The notes: generated by a model from the sequence alone, not told the origin. A stretch of DNA of 64,000 nucleotides from DATFVA01 sp963832355 (GCA_963832355.1 CAWHTX010000022.1:41660-105659), one strand, 5' to 3'; shown: positions 44,305 through 54,472, numbered from the stretch's first letter. Program-made: numbers and translations.

Positions 44305-46107
44305 ATGGAACTTCCGAAGTTATCTAAAAACAGGCTGATAGATTTAATTCCTTATCAGTTGGAGCATTATCCGAATCCGAAGGCTTTAAGTGATAAAGTC
44401 ACGGGAGTATGGAGAAGCTACAGTACTGAGGAAGTAAATAAAATAGTAAATAACCTTAGTCTTGCCCTCCTGAAACTATGCTGTAACCCCGGCAATAAAG
44501 TAGGAATAATATCCAGAAATCGTGTTGAATGGAATTTTATTGACCTTGCTGTGCTGCAGATAGGGGGAATAGTTGTTCCGTTGTATCCTAATACAAGCGA
44601 AGATAACTACGTATATATATTTGAGGATGCCGAAGTGAAGCTTGTGTTTGTTGAGGACGAAGAATTATATAAAAAAGTGCAGAGGGTAAATAAAAGATTA
44701 AAGGTAAAGATTGAGGAAGTCTATACTTTCGATGAAGTTAAGAATGCCAGGAACTGGAAACAAATAATGGAACTGGCCGATGAAAGTTACAGGAAAAGAC
44801 TTGATGAGATCAGAGAAGGCATCAAGGAGAATGATCTTGCATCTATAATCTATACATCGGGCACCACCGGGATCCCCAAGGGAGTGATGCTTTCACACAG
44901 AAATATTATGGGAAATGTTAATTCTTTAACCCGGGCAATGCCCATCGAATACTTCAAAAGGACCATCAGCTTTCTTCCTCTCTGCCATATCTTCGAGCGC
45001 ACTGCAGTCTATTTCTATATGATCCTTGGGGCGTCGATCAACTATCCGGAAAATATGGACAAGCTGGGAGAGAATATAAAGGAAGTGAAACCACATTATT
45101 TTATTACTGTTCCAAGACTGCTTGAAAAGATCTTTGAGAAGATAATGGCTGAGGGTTTTAAGCTTAACATTATTAAGAGGGCAATCTTTGGATGGGCCGT
45201 AAATCTTGGTCTCCATTACGATGACTGGGGCAGAAATAACTGGTTTTACAGATTCAGACTTTTCTTTGCCAGGAAGATAGTATTCAGTAAATGGGTTGAA
45301 GCTCTCGGGGGTGAGATACGAGGAATAATCAGCGGGGCGGCAGCCCTACAGCCCAGACTGTCACGAGTGTTTACGGCGGCAGGAATCCAGGTAATTGAGG
45401 GCTATGGTCTTACAGAAACTTCTCCTGTTTTAACATGCAACCGTTTTGAAAAAGATGAAAATCATATCGGCACTGTAGGTTTTCCTATTCCCGATGTCGA
45501 AATAAAAATTGCTGAAAACGGAGAGATACTGGGCAGGGGTCCTAATGTAATGATGGGTTATTATAAAGATCCGGAAGCAACAAAAAAGGCTATCGATGAA
45601 GAAGGCTGGTTTCATACAGGTGATATTGGCGAGATAAGAGAAGGGTACTATCTTACAATAACCGGAAGGCTCAAGGAGATATTTAAGACAAGCGGCGGTA
45701 AGTTTATAGTACCTCAGCCCATAGAAAACAAGATGAAAGAATCCTTTTTCATCGAACACATAATGATAATAGGTGAAAATCAGAAATTTGCAGCAGCAAT
45801 TATTCAACCCTCATTTGATTTCCTGAGAAAATGGGCAAAAGAAAAGAACATAAATCTGGAAACGAATGAGGAAATTGCTTCATCATCCATCGTTAAGGAG
45901 AGGATCTGGAAGGAAGTACAGAGGTGTAACCGACGATTCGGCCGTATTCAGCAGGTGAAAAAGATAGCCATTGTACCTGATGTATGGTCGATAGAAGATG
46001 GTGAGCTTACCCCAACTCTGAAAGTTAAAAGAGATGTGGTAAGTAGTAAATACAAAGATATAATAGATGAAATCTACAATAAGAACGAAAAGATGGAGAT
46101 AGCCTGA
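44305..46107 (+). CDS. fadD: Long-chain fatty-acid-CoA ligase
   Basis: An AMP-forming acyl-CoA synthetase of 600 residues that activates fatty acids before beta-oxidation. The P-loop is IIYTSGTTGIPKGVMLSH, the adenine loop YGLTETSP, and the hinge WFHTGDIGEI, followed by GRLKEIFKTSGGK. It resembles the bacterial FAA1-like synthetases that begin with ...LIPYQLEHYPNPKAL. It opens the cluster and is divergent from the PrpR-like regulator. Confidence 0.92.
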   Translation: MELPKLSKNRLIDLIPYQLEHYPNPKALSDKVTGVWRSYSTEEVNKIVNNLSLALLKLCCNPGNKVGIISRNRVEWNFIDLAVLQIGGIVVPLYPNTSEDNYVYIFEDAEVKLVFVEDEELYKKVQRVNKRLKVKIEEVYTFDEVKNARNWKQIMELADESYRKRLDEIREGIKENDLASIIYTSGTTGIPKGVMLSHRNIMGNVNSLTRAMPIEYFKRTISFLPLCHIFERTAVYFYMILGASINYPENMDKLGENIKEVKPHYFITVPRLLEKIFEKIMAEGFKLNIIKRAIFGWAVNLGLHYDDWGRNNWFYRFRLFFARKIVFSKWVEALGGEIRGIISGAAALQPRLSRVFTAAGIQVIEGYGLTETSPVLTCNRFEKDENHIGTVGFPIPDVEIKIAENGEILGRGPNVMMGYYKDPEATKKAIDEEGWFHTGDIGEIREGYYLTITGRLKEIFKTSGGKFIVPQPIENKMKESFFIEHIMIIGENQKFAAAIIQPSFDFLRKWAKEKNINLETNEEIASSSIVKERIWKEVQRCNRRFGRIQQVKKIAIVPDVWSIEDGELTPTLKVKRDVVSSKYKDIIDEIYNKNEKMEIA

Positions 46108-46178
46108 TAAAGATGTTAAAAGAGATTAAAACATTGATAATAAATAATAGTTTTTCAATAAAATAACTGAGATCATTT

Positions 46179-48584
46179 ATGAATCGGATAATCAAAAAAG
46201 TTGCAGTACTGGGGTCGGGAGTAATGGGATCCCGGATTGCATGCCATTTTGCAAATATTGGCTGCAGTGTTTTTCTTCTGGATATTGTTCCGGACAAACT
46301 GACAGATGATGAGAAAAACAAAGGATTAACACTTGAAAACCCGGACGTCAGAAACAGAATAGTAAATTCCAACTTAAAAAATGTTCTGAAAGCAAAACCG
46401 GAATCACTCTATGATGAATCATTTGCTTCAAGAATTCAGATGGGAAATTTTGAAGATAATTTTGACTGGTTAAGTGATTGTGACTGGATTATAGAAGCAG
46501 TAATTGAAAATCTGCAGATAAAAAAATCTGTTTTTGACAAGGTTGAAAACTTCAGAAAAAAAGGAACCCTGATAACATCCAATACATCGGGTATTCCAAT
46601 ACACTCAATGCTTGAAGCCAGGAGTGAGGATTTTCAGAATAACTTCTGCGGGGTTCATTTCTTCAATCCTCCCAGGTATTTACAGTTAATGGAAATAATT
46701 CCGACACCTCAGACAAAGCAGGAAGTTATTGATTTCCTTATGTATTATGGTGACGTATACCTGGGTAAAACTCCTGTTCTTTGTAAAGATACGCCTGCAT
46801 TTATAGCCAACCGGATCGGGGTATTCAGCATTATGGCTGTATTCAAATTAATGAAAGACCTCGGACTGGGAATAAAGGAAATTGACACACTTACAGGTCC
46901 TCTCACCGGCAAGCCCAAATCGGCAACCTTCAGAACAGCTGATGTAGTAGGAATAGATACACTGGTAAAGGTAGCTGACAATGTTTATAAAGATTGTCCT
47001 GATGATGAAGCCCGCGAGCTGTTCCGTATACCGGAGTTTGTAAACAAACTTGTAGCCAATAACTGGCTGGGCGACAAGACAGGTCAGGGATTTTATAAAA
47101 AAACAAAAGACAAAGAAGGCAACAAAGAGATCCTTGAACTGAACGTTGATACATTTGAGTACCAGCCTTCCCCAAAAGTTAAGCATGCTTCTGTAACAGC
47201 TGCAAAACAAATGGATACTCTGAATGAGAGACTCAGAGCTCTCGTACTATCCAAAGACAAAGCCGGAGAATTTCTCAGGAGTCTTTACTTTATGATCTTT
47301 CAGTATTCATCCAACAGGATCCCGGAGATTGCCGATGAGGTTTATAAAATTGACGATGCTTTACGTGCCGGCTTTGGATGGGAAGCGGGGCCTTTTGAAA
47401 CGTGGGATGTGCTTGGACTTGAAAACACAATAAAAACAATGGAAGAATCAGATCTAAAACCCGCTCAATGGGTTTATGATATGATCGGCAAAGGCATCAA
47501 TTCATTCTACAAAATTGAAAACGGGAAAAGACAATATTACGATATCGGAGCAGGTACTTATAAAAATATCCCCGGAAAAGGAGAGTTTATTATTCTCGAC
47601 AATTACCGCTGTAATAAACCTGTATGGAAAAATGTTGGCGCAACACTCCATGATATCGGCGACGGGGTATTAAACCTTGAGTTCCAGACAAAAATGAATT
47701 CGATCGGTTCAGAGATCCTTGAAGCAATCACGAAGTCGATTGATATCGTTGAAAAGGATTTCAAAGGACTGGTAATAGGAAACGATGCACAGAACTTTTC
47801 TGCGGGAGCAAACCTTGCTATGATGTTTATGCTTGCGACTGAGCAGGAGTTCGATGAAATAGATATGGCGGTAAGGATGTTTCAGAAGTCAACTATGAGA
47901 ATCCGCCATTCTGCAGTACCTGTTGTAGCTGCTCCTCATGGAATGACCCTTGGAGGAGGCTGCGAGGTTTGTCTCCATTCTGACACAGTAGTTGCCGGAG
48001 CGGAAACTTATATAGGTCTTGTAGAAGTAGGCGTAGGTATTATACCCGCAGGCGGCGGGACTAAAGAAATGACCCTCCGTGCATCAGACAGTTATCAGGA
48101 AGGTCTCGTCGAATTACCTATCCTGCAGGAAAAATTCATAAACATTGCAATGGCCAAAGTTGCCACTTCTGCAGAGAAGGCCTTCGGACTGGGAATATTT
48201 AAAAAAGGTAGAGATAAATATATTCTAAACCCCAACAGAGTTATTCTGGAAGCAAAAAAAGCTGTCCTTGAATTAAGCGGCAACGGTTATGTACAGCCTC
48301 AGGAACGAAACGATATAAAAGTTCTTGGACGGTCTGCTCTCTCAACTCTGCTGCTCGGAGCTTATTCTTTCTACAATGCCAGATATATCAGCGAACACGA
48401 CAAGAAAATTGTGGAGAAACTGGCTTATGTAATGTGCGGAGGTGATTTAACTGCTCCGGCTCTTGTTTCCGAACAATATCTGCTGGATCTCGAGAGGGAA
48501 GCATTTCTGAGCCTGATAGGTGAAAAGAAATCAATGGAGCGGATCCAAAGTATACTTACTACCGGAAAACCGTTAAGAAACTAA
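46179..48584 (+). CDS. fadN: 3-hydroxyacyl-CoA dehydrogenase/enoyl-CoA hydratase fusion, FadN/YusL type
   Basis: An 801-residue bifunctional enzyme for two beta-oxidation steps. The dehydrogenase comes first: NAD motif VAVLGSGVMGSRIACHFANIG (residues ~7-27), NTSGIP, GVHFFNPPRYLQLMEIIPTP. The enoyl-CoA hydratase is C-terminal: NFSAGANL and GMTLGGGCEVCLHSDTVVAG with GLVEVGVGIIPAGGG. This order is that of YusL/FadN, opposite to E. coli FadB. The thiolase gene follows 37 bp later, as expected. Confidence 0.93.
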   Translation: MNRIIKKVAVLGSGVMGSRIACHFANIGCSVFLLDIVPDKLTDDEKNKGLTLENPDVRNRIVNSNLKNVLKAKPESLYDESFASRIQMGNFEDNFDWLSDCDWIIEAVIENLQIKKSVFDKVENFRKKGTLITSNTSGIPIHSMLEARSEDFQNNFCGVHFFNPPRYLQLMEIIPTPQTKQEVIDFLMYYGDVYLGKTPVLCKDTPAFIANRIGVFSIMAVFKLMKDLGLGIKEIDTLTGPLTGKPKSATFRTADVVGIDTLVKVADNVYKDCPDDEARELFRIPEFVNKLVANNWLGDKTGQGFYKKTKDKEGNKEILELNVDTFEYQPSPKVKHASVTAAKQMDTLNERLRALVLSKDKAGEFLRSLYFMIFQYSSNRIPEIADEVYKIDDALRAGFGWEAGPFETWDVLGLENTIKTMEESDLKPAQWVYDMIGKGINSFYKIENGKRQYYDIGAGTYKNIPGKGEFIILDNYRCNKPVWKNVGATLHDIGDGVLNLEFQTKMNSIGSEILEAITKSIDIVEKDFKGLVIGNDAQNFSAGANLAMMFMLATEQEFDEIDMAVRMFQKSTMRIRHSAVPVVAAPHGMTLGGGCEVCLHSDTVVAGAETYIGLVEVGVGIIPAGGGTKEMTLRASDSYQEGLVELPILQEKFINIAMAKVATSAEKAFGLGIFKKGRDKYILNPNRVILEAKKAVLELSGNGYVQPQERNDIKVLGRSALSTLLLGAYSFYNARYISEHDKKIVEKLAYVMCGGDLTAPALVSEQYLLDLEREAFLSLIGEKKSMERIQSILTTGKPLRN

Positions 48585-48621
48585 AAATGATTTTTTTAAT
48601 TATTAAAACAGAAGTACAATT

Positions 48622-49797
48622 ATGAAAGAAGCATATATAGTTGCCGGGTACAGATCGGCAGTCGGTAAAGCTAAAAAAGGTGTATTCAGGAATTATCGTC
48701 CTGACGATTTAGCAGCAGATGTAATTAATTACATGCTGAGTAAAGTCCCGCAGCTTGATCCCAAACGTATCGATGATCTGATCGTAGGGAATGCAGTACC
48801 AGAAGCAGAGCAGGGATTGCAAATAGGCAGAATGATAGCCCTGCAGTGTCTGCCGCTGAGAACTCCGGGAATGACTGTAAACCGGTACTGCGCGTCAGGA
48901 GTGGAAACAATTTCAATTGCAATAGCGAAGATCCGTACAGGACTAGCGGATTGTATTATTGCAGGAGGAACCGAATCAATGTCACTTGTTCCCACAACCG
49001 GATGGAAACTTTCCCCGAACTATAAATTTGCGACGAAACACCCCGAGTATTACCTGGCAATGGGATTAACTGCTGAAGAAGTAGCAAGAGATTACAAGAT
49101 CTCCCGTGAAGATCAGGATAAATTTGCATACGATTCTCATATGAAAGCTGTAAATGCAATTAAAAACGGGTACTTTAAGGAGGAGATAGCTCCGGTTGAG
49201 GTCGAAGAGATCTTCCTCGACAATGGTAAAAAGAAGAGCAAAAAATATACAGTAGATACGGACGAAGGACCCAGACCGGATACAACTCTTGAAGCACTTG
49301 CCAAACTAAAACCTGTCTTTGCGGCAGGCGGCACAGTTACGGCGGGAAATGCATCTCAGACATCCGACGGAGCGGCGTTTGTTCTGGTAGTCTCAGAAGA
49401 AATGATGAAAGAACTGGATCTTAAACCAATTGCAGTCTTAAAGTCTTATGCCGTCGAAGGCGTTGATCCCAGGATAATGGGAATTGGTCCCGTTGCCGCA
49501 ATACCCAAAGCACTTAAACAGGCTGATATGAAACTGGACGATATTGACCTGATAGAGTTAAACGAGGCATTTGCATCGCAGTCGCTTGCCGTAATAAGAA
49601 AAGCAGGACTCGATACAGAAAAGTTAAATGTGAACGGCGGGGCTATAGCCCTGGGACATCCTCTGGGTTGTACAGGTGCAAAGCTTTCAATTCAGATGTT
49701 TAATGAACTCCGGCGCAGAAAGAAAAAATATGGAATGGTAACTGCCTGTGTCGGCGGCGGACAGGGAGTTGCAGCGGTATATGAACTGCTGAACTAA
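48622..49797 (+). CDS. fadA: Acetyl-CoA acyltransferase (thiolase)
   Basis: Cleaves 3-ketoacyl-CoA to acetyl-CoA and a shortened acyl-CoA. Motifs are NRYCASGVETISIA (nucleophile Cys), NGGAIALGHPLGCTGAKL (His) and MVTACVGGGQGVAAVYE (second Cys). At 391 residues it is standard. It lies between the fused dehydrogenase and the acyl-CoA dehydrogenase. Confidence 0.94.
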   Translation: MKEAYIVAGYRSAVGKAKKGVFRNYRPDDLAADVINYMLSKVPQLDPKRIDDLIVGNAVPEAEQGLQIGRMIALQCLPLRTPGMTVNRYCASGVETISIAIAKIRTGLADCIIAGGTESMSLVPTTGWKLSPNYKFATKHPEYYLAMGLTAEEVARDYKISREDQDKFAYDSHMKAVNAIKNGYFKEEIAPVEVEEIFLDNGKKKSKKYTVDTDEGPRPDTTLEALAKLKPVFAAGGTVTAGNASQTSDGAAFVLVVSEEMMKELDLKPIAVLKSYAVEGVDPRIMGIGPVAAIPKALKQADMKLDDIDLIELNEAFASQSLAVIRKAGLDTEKLNVNGGAIALGHPLGCTGAKLSIQMFNELRRRKKKYGMVTACVGGGQGVAAVYELLN

Positions 49798-49844
49798 TTA
49801 TAATTATGAAAACAAATATTTATAAATAAATAATCAGAAGTATA

Positions 49845-51638
49845 ATGGAAAATATGACAGCTAAAACCGAAGTCCTTAAAGGCGGGGAATTTATCATTAA
49901 GGAAACTGACCCGGAATCGATGTTTATTCCGGAGGATTTATCGGAAGATCAGAGAATGATGGCTGATACAGCAAAAGAATTTGTGGATAAAGAGATCTGG
50001 CCGAAACTGGATGCAATCGATAAGCAGGAACCAAACCTTACAACCAGCCTGATGGAAAAAGCCGGTGAGCTGGGTCTTCTCGGAACGGCAATTCCCGAAG
50101 AGTACGGCGGATTAGGTCAGGATTTTAATTCCAACACCGCAATTTCAATGGAGATGGGTAAAGGTCATTCTTTCGGGGTTTCATTTGCCGCACACACCGG
50201 GATAGGCACTCTTCCCATCCTGTATTACGGAACTGAAGAACAGAAGCAGAAGTATCTTCCTAAACTTGCAAGCGGTGAACTTAAATCGGCATACTGTTTA
50301 ACGGAACCGACATCGGGATCTGACGCATTATCCGCAAAAACAACGGCAAAGCTTTCAGATGATAAGAAATATTATATCCTGAACGGACAAAAAATGTGGA
50401 TTACCAACGGTGGGTTTGCAGACATCCTGATCACTTTTGCCCAGGTTGACGGGGATAAGTTCACATGCTTCATTATCGATTCAAATTCTGAAGGATTTAA
50501 CCGGGGCGAGGAAGAAAATAAAATGGGAATAAAAGGATCTTCCACGCGGGCCATATTTCTGGAAAATGTTAAGGTGCCGGTTGAAAATGTTCTCGGGGAA
50601 ATAGGTAAAGGACACTATATAGCATTTAACATTCTGAATGTTGGCAGATTTAAACTTTGTGCTATGACTACGGGAAGTGCAAAAAAAGTAGCTTCTATCG
50701 GGATCAAATACGCAAACGAGAGAAAGCAGTTCAAGCAGCCCATATCAAATTTCGGAGCAATCAAGCATAAACTGGCAGAACAGGCGACACGCATTTATGT
50801 TGCTGAATCTGCAACATACCGGGTTAGCGATCTTATAAATGGTAAGATCAAAGAACTGCAGGCCGAAGGAGAAAAATATGAGGCTGCAGCTCTGAAGGCA
50901 GCTGAAGAATATGCAATTGAATGTGCCATGCTTAAAGTATACGGATCCGAGATGCTTGATTATGTGGTTGACGAAACAGTCCAGGTACACGGCGGTTACG
51001 GTTACTCTGAAGAGTATCCCGCGGCGAGAGCTTACCGGGATTCAAGGATTAACAGGATATTTGAAGGTACAAATGAAATTAACCGTTTGCTCACTGTAGA
51101 TATGCTTGTTAAAAGATCTATGAAGGGGAGGATTGATCTGATGGGTCCGGCAATGGCAATTCAAAAAGAATTAATGTCGGTTCCTTCATTTGAAAATGGT
51201 GAGGATGAATTACTTTCGGCTGAAAAGAAAGCGATTAATAATGCAAAGAAAGCAATTCTTATGATAGCCGGAAGTGCAGTACAAAAGCTTATGCAGAAAC
51301 TGAAGGATGAACAGGAAATAATAATGAATGTAACCGATATGATGATCGAAGTTTTTGCCTGCGAATCAGCTTATCTGAGAGCTGTGAAATTATCCAAAAC
51401 TAAGAAAGGTGAAGAACTCCTGCCATACGTGGATATGACAAAGGTTTATGTTAATGAAGCAATTGAAAAGATCAGTCTTTATGGTAAGCATGCTATTGCA
51501 GCATTTGCAGAGGGCGATGAACTGAAAATGCTCCTGCTGGGACTAAAACGATTTACAAAACTTGAACCTGTTAATACTGTTAAACTGAGAAGAAATATTG
51601 CCGACAAATTGATTGAGGCTAATAGTTTTTGCTTCTGA
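49845..51638 (+). CDS. fadE: Acyl-CoA dehydrogenase, long-chain (YusJ/VLCAD-like)
   Basis: A 597-residue ACAD with an added C-terminal helical domain (residues ~430-597), as in VLCAD and FadE/YusJ. CLTEPTSGSDA, MWITNGGFAD, VHGGYGYSEEY and IFEGTNEINR are the usual motifs. It performs the first beta-oxidation step, using ETF, which is not encoded in the window. Start ATG at 49845. A strong terminator-like hairpin follows its stop by 23 bp. Confidence 0.93.
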   Translation: MENMTAKTEVLKGGEFIIKETDPESMFIPEDLSEDQRMMADTAKEFVDKEIWPKLDAIDKQEPNLTTSLMEKAGELGLLGTAIPEEYGGLGQDFNSNTAISMEMGKGHSFGVSFAAHTGIGTLPILYYGTEEQKQKYLPKLASGELKSAYCLTEPTSGSDALSAKTTAKLSDDKKYYILNGQKMWITNGGFADILITFAQVDGDKFTCFIIDSNSEGFNRGEEENKMGIKGSSTRAIFLENVKVPVENVLGEIGKGHYIAFNILNVGRFKLCAMTTGSAKKVASIGIKYANERKQFKQPISNFGAIKHKLAEQATRIYVAESATYRVSDLINGKIKELQAEGEKYEAAALKAAEEYAIECAMLKVYGSEMLDYVVDETVQVHGGYGYSEEYPAARAYRDSRINRIFEGTNEINRLLTVDMLVKRSMKGRIDLMGPAMAIQKELMSVPSFENGEDELLSAEKKAINNAKKAILMIAGSAVQKLMQKLKDEQEIIMNVTDMMIEVFACESAYLRAVKLSKTKKGEELLPYVDMTKVYVNEAIEKISLYGKHAIAAFAEGDELKMLLLGLKRFTKLEPVNTVKLRRNIADKLIEANSFCF

Positions 51639-51661
51639 TTTAATATATCACATATAATTTT

Positions 51662-51719
51662 CAGGCTGTCAACGAAAACATTGTTTGATGATTTTGTTAT
51701 TTTCGGGCAGCCTGTTTTT
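51662..51719 (+). terminator. Long hairpin terminator inside the fatty-acid cluster
   Basis: CAGGCTG pairs with CAGCCTG and, inside, CGAAAA with TTTTCG, around a 21-nt loop; five T follow. It lies between fadE and the DECR-like gene and could attenuate the last two genes of the cluster. Confidence 0.75.
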
Positions 51720-51749
51720 ATATTTAACTACAATCGTTCAATAAAAATT

Positions 51750-52631
51750 ATGAAAAATTATTCGCAGCCAATGATGAAGGAGGATTCCCTGAAAGGGAAA
51801 GTAATTGTTGTTACCGGCGGAGGAACAGGACTCGGTAAAGCAATGAGCAAATACTTTCTTGAACTGGGATCTGAGGTTGTTATTGCCAGCAGAAAAATCG
51901 ATATACTTACCGAAACAGCCAGGGAACTGGAAGAATCGACAAAAGGAAAAGTCCTTCCGGTAGAATGTGATGTATCAGACTATAAGCAGGTTGAAAATTT
52001 ATTAAGTAAGGTCCTTGACAGCTACGGAAAGGTTGATGTGCTGGTAAATAATGCTGCAGGGAATTTCATTAGTCCTACCGAAAGACTATCCAACCGTGCA
52101 TTCGATATAATTATCAATATTGTATTGAAAGGCAGCTATAACTGCACTCTGGCATTCGGAAAACACTGGATCGATAAAAAATCTGAGGGAACGATATTAA
52201 ATATTGTCACTACGTATGCGTGGACGGGTTCAGCTTATGTGGTGCCCTCTGCCTGTGCAAAAGCCGGAGTGCTGGCACTGACCAGGTCGCTGGCTGTTGA
52301 GTGGGCAAAATACGGGATCAGAACAAACGCTGTTGCGCCGGGACCCTTTCCAACTAAAGGCGCCTGGGACAGATTACTCCCGGGAGATTTGAAAGAAAAA
52401 TTTGATTTTAAGAACAAGGTTCCGCTGAAGAGGGTAGGTGAACATCAGGAACTTGCAAATCTTGCGGCATTCCTTGTATCGGATTTCTCGGCTTATATAA
52501 ACGGCGAAGTAATAACAATAGACGGCGGTGAATGGCTGAAGGGGGCAGGACAGTTCAATATGTTAGAAGCTGTGCCTGAAGAAATGTGGGATTTTATAGA
52601 ATCAATGATACGCTCAAAAAAAGGAAGTTAG
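51750..52631 (+). CDS. 2,4-dienoyl-CoA reductase-like SDR
   Basis: An SDR with TGGGTGLGKAMSKYF and VVIASRKIDILTETARELE, which resembles mitochondrial/peroxisomal 2,4-dienoyl-CoA reductase. The usual YxxxK is absent. Instead, a Tyr in TTYAWTG lies 15 residues before the Lys of SACAK, the same Y/K spacing as in human DECR1 (Y199/K214). This supports reduction of unsaturated acyl-CoA intermediates. ATG 51750 gives 293 residues; a longer frame from 51681 runs through the terminator. Confidence 0.85.
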   Translation: MKNYSQPMMKEDSLKGKVIVVTGGGTGLGKAMSKYFLELGSEVVIASRKIDILTETARELEESTKGKVLPVECDVSDYKQVENLLSKVLDSYGKVDVLVNNAAGNFISPTERLSNRAFDIIINIVLKGSYNCTLAFGKHWIDKKSEGTILNIVTTYAWTGSAYVVPSACAKAGVLALTRSLAVEWAKYGIRTNAVAPGPFPTKGAWDRLLPGDLKEKFDFKNKVPLKRVGEHQELANLAAFLVSDFSAYINGEVITIDGGEWLKGAGQFNMLEAVPEEMWDFIESMIRSKKGS

Positions 52632-52642
52632 GTGTACCTGTT

Positions 52643-53101
52643 ATGAAACCTCAGTTTCAGAAATCAAAATTTAAGCATGTTTATACGGTTAAGGTCAGGT
52701 TTAATGAAGTTGATATGCTGAGCATTCTAAACAATGCAGTTTATTTTAATTTCTTTGAGCAGGCAAGAATTCATTATGTAAAAGATGCGGGTCTTTTACC
52801 TGAGAGAGGAATTTTCAGCGATAACCGTTTGTTTTATATGGCGAGAAATGAGATCAACTATCTTAAACCCGCTTTCTTTGATGATGAAATTAATATTTAT
52901 ACAAGGATTTCTTTTATCAAAAATTCAAGCTTTGGATTTGAGCATATAGTAGAAAGAAAAAGAAACGGTGATATCCTTGCTGAAGGCGGCGGAGTTCTTG
53001 TACACGTGGATCCGGTTACAAAAAAATCAACCCCTCTTTCCGATGAATTCTATGAGAAAATTTCTCTATTTGATAACGGGGTAGAAATTATCAAACAATA
53101 A
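52643..53101 (+). CDS. Acyl-CoA thioesterase, hotdog family
   Basis: A 152-residue 4HBT-type hotdog protein; VKVRFNEVDMLSILNNAVYFNFFEQAR keeps the NNAVY helix, and the equivalent of the usual Asp is a Glu or the next Asp (FNEVD). Start ATG 52643; a frame from 52586 overlaps the SDR. It closes the fatty-acid cluster and could release CoA from accumulated intermediates. Confidence 0.85.
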   Translation: MKPQFQKSKFKHVYTVKVRFNEVDMLSILNNAVYFNFFEQARIHYVKDAGLLPERGIFSDNRLFYMARNEINYLKPAFFDDEINIYTRISFIKNSSFGFEHIVERKRNGDILAEGGGVLVHVDPVTKKSTPLSDEFYEKISLFDNGVEIIKQ

Positions 53102-53213
53102 AAGGGAGTCGTTCATTTCTTCCCGTTTATTCCCTTCATCCGCTAAAAAATTATTATATTTAAAGCTAATCAATTTTAGTTTTGGATCTTATTGTATTAT
53201 ATAGAGGAGAAAA

Positions 53214-54308
53214 ATGCCGACAGCTAAAGTTAAAAGAATAGGAATTTTAACCGGCGGAGGTGACTGTCCCGGCCTTAATGCCGTTATCCGCGGCGTTACA
53301 AAACCCGCGCAGGACTATGGTATGACTGTATTCGGAATAAATGATGGATTCGAAGGTCTGGTTGATGGCAGAGCCAAAGAATTAAAGAACGATGACGTCT
53401 CGGGTATACTTGCCAGAGGAGGAACAATACTTGGCTCCTCGAACAAAGGCGACCCCTTTCACTGGCCGGTTGACAGGGATGGGAAAATAGAAATTCGCGA
53501 CAAATCTGAAGACGCACTCAAAAACTACCAGGCGTGGAATCTTGACGCCTTGATTGCAATCGGCGGTGATGGAACAATGCACATCTGCAACAAACTCTCC
53601 AAGATGGGTATAAACATTATAGGAGTTCCGAAAACAATTGACAATGATCTTGATGCGACCGATATGACATTTGGACACGATTCAGCTGTATACGTTGTAA
53701 TGTGGGCGCTTGACAGGCTGCACACAACTGCATCATCTCATCACCGGGTGATAGTAGTAGAAGTAATGGGAAGATATGCAGGCTGGATAGCATTAAACGG
53801 CGGATTATCGGGTGGTGCAGATATAATACTTATACCTGAATTACAATTTTCCTGGGATAAGATTGCGAATAAAATTAAAGAAAGAGAGCTTCGCGGGAAG
53901 AAATTCAGTCTTGTTTGCGTAGCTGAAGGTGCCAGAGCTGAGGATGGTGAGTTAATAACGAAACGACAGGATATAAAAAGACATGATCCAAATCAGCTTG
54001 GCGGTATAGGTGAAGTAGTCGGTGCAAAGATAGAGAAAGATACAGGCAGAGAGACCAGGGTCACTGTATTGGGACACTTGCAGAGAGGCGGGAGTCCTAC
54101 CCCATATGATCGTTTACTTTCAACCAAATTCGGAGCTTTTGCAATCGATCTGGCAAGCAGGAAGAAATTCGGCAGGATGGTAGCATTGAAAGGTAATGAA
54201 ATAAAAAATGTACTTATCGAGGATGCAATAGCAAGACAAAAACTGGTAAAACCGGATGACCAGGCAGTATTTGCTGCAAAGTCGGTCGGTATATCTTTCG
54301 GGCAATAA
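53214..54308 (+). CDS. pfkA: 6-phosphofructokinase
   Basis: Phosphorylates fructose 6-phosphate. TGGGDCPGLNAVIRG opens the protein, GGDGT spans 117-121 and PKTIDND 139-145. The Gly after D119 corresponds to the ATP-type Gly104 of E. coli, while K140 corresponds to Lys124 typical of PPi-type enzymes. This G/K combination is known in group III PFKs, often ATP-dependent, so I favour ATP but not with certainty. 364 residues. A GAGGAGAAAA site precedes the ATG. Confidence 0.92.
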   Translation: MPTAKVKRIGILTGGGDCPGLNAVIRGVTKPAQDYGMTVFGINDGFEGLVDGRAKELKNDDVSGILARGGTILGSSNKGDPFHWPVDRDGKIEIRDKSEDALKNYQAWNLDALIAIGGDGTMHICNKLSKMGINIIGVPKTIDNDLDATDMTFGHDSAVYVVMWALDRLHTTASSHHRVIVVEVMGRYAGWIALNGGLSGGADIILIPELQFSWDKIANKIKERELRGKKFSLVCVAEGARAEDGELITKRQDIKRHDPNQLGGIGEVVGAKIEKDTGRETRVTVLGHLQRGGSPTPYDRLLSTKFGAFAIDLASRKKFGRMVALKGNEIKNVLIEDAIARQKLVKPDDQAVFAAKSVGISFGQ

Positions 54309-54398
54309 AAAGTGATTTTACCGCATTTAAGAGTTGATTTTAGAATAGTGTTGGCATATATTTGAATCTCTTTTTCAAAAAGTTCTTAAACAGTTTTC

Positions 54399-54472
54399 GG
54401 GGTCGTAGTTCAGTTGGTTAGAACGCCTGCCTGTCACGCAGGAGGTCGCGAGTTCGAGTCTCGTCGGCCCCG
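54399..54472 (+). tRNA. tRNA-Asp (GTC)
   Basis: A 74-nt cloverleaf without encoded CCA. The acceptor stem GGGGTCG pairs with CGGCCCC (one G-T). The anticodon arm CCTGC-CTGTCAC-GCAGG carries anticodon GTC, the T arm contains GTTCGAGTC, and the discriminator is G73, as required for Asp. Confidence 0.95.
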
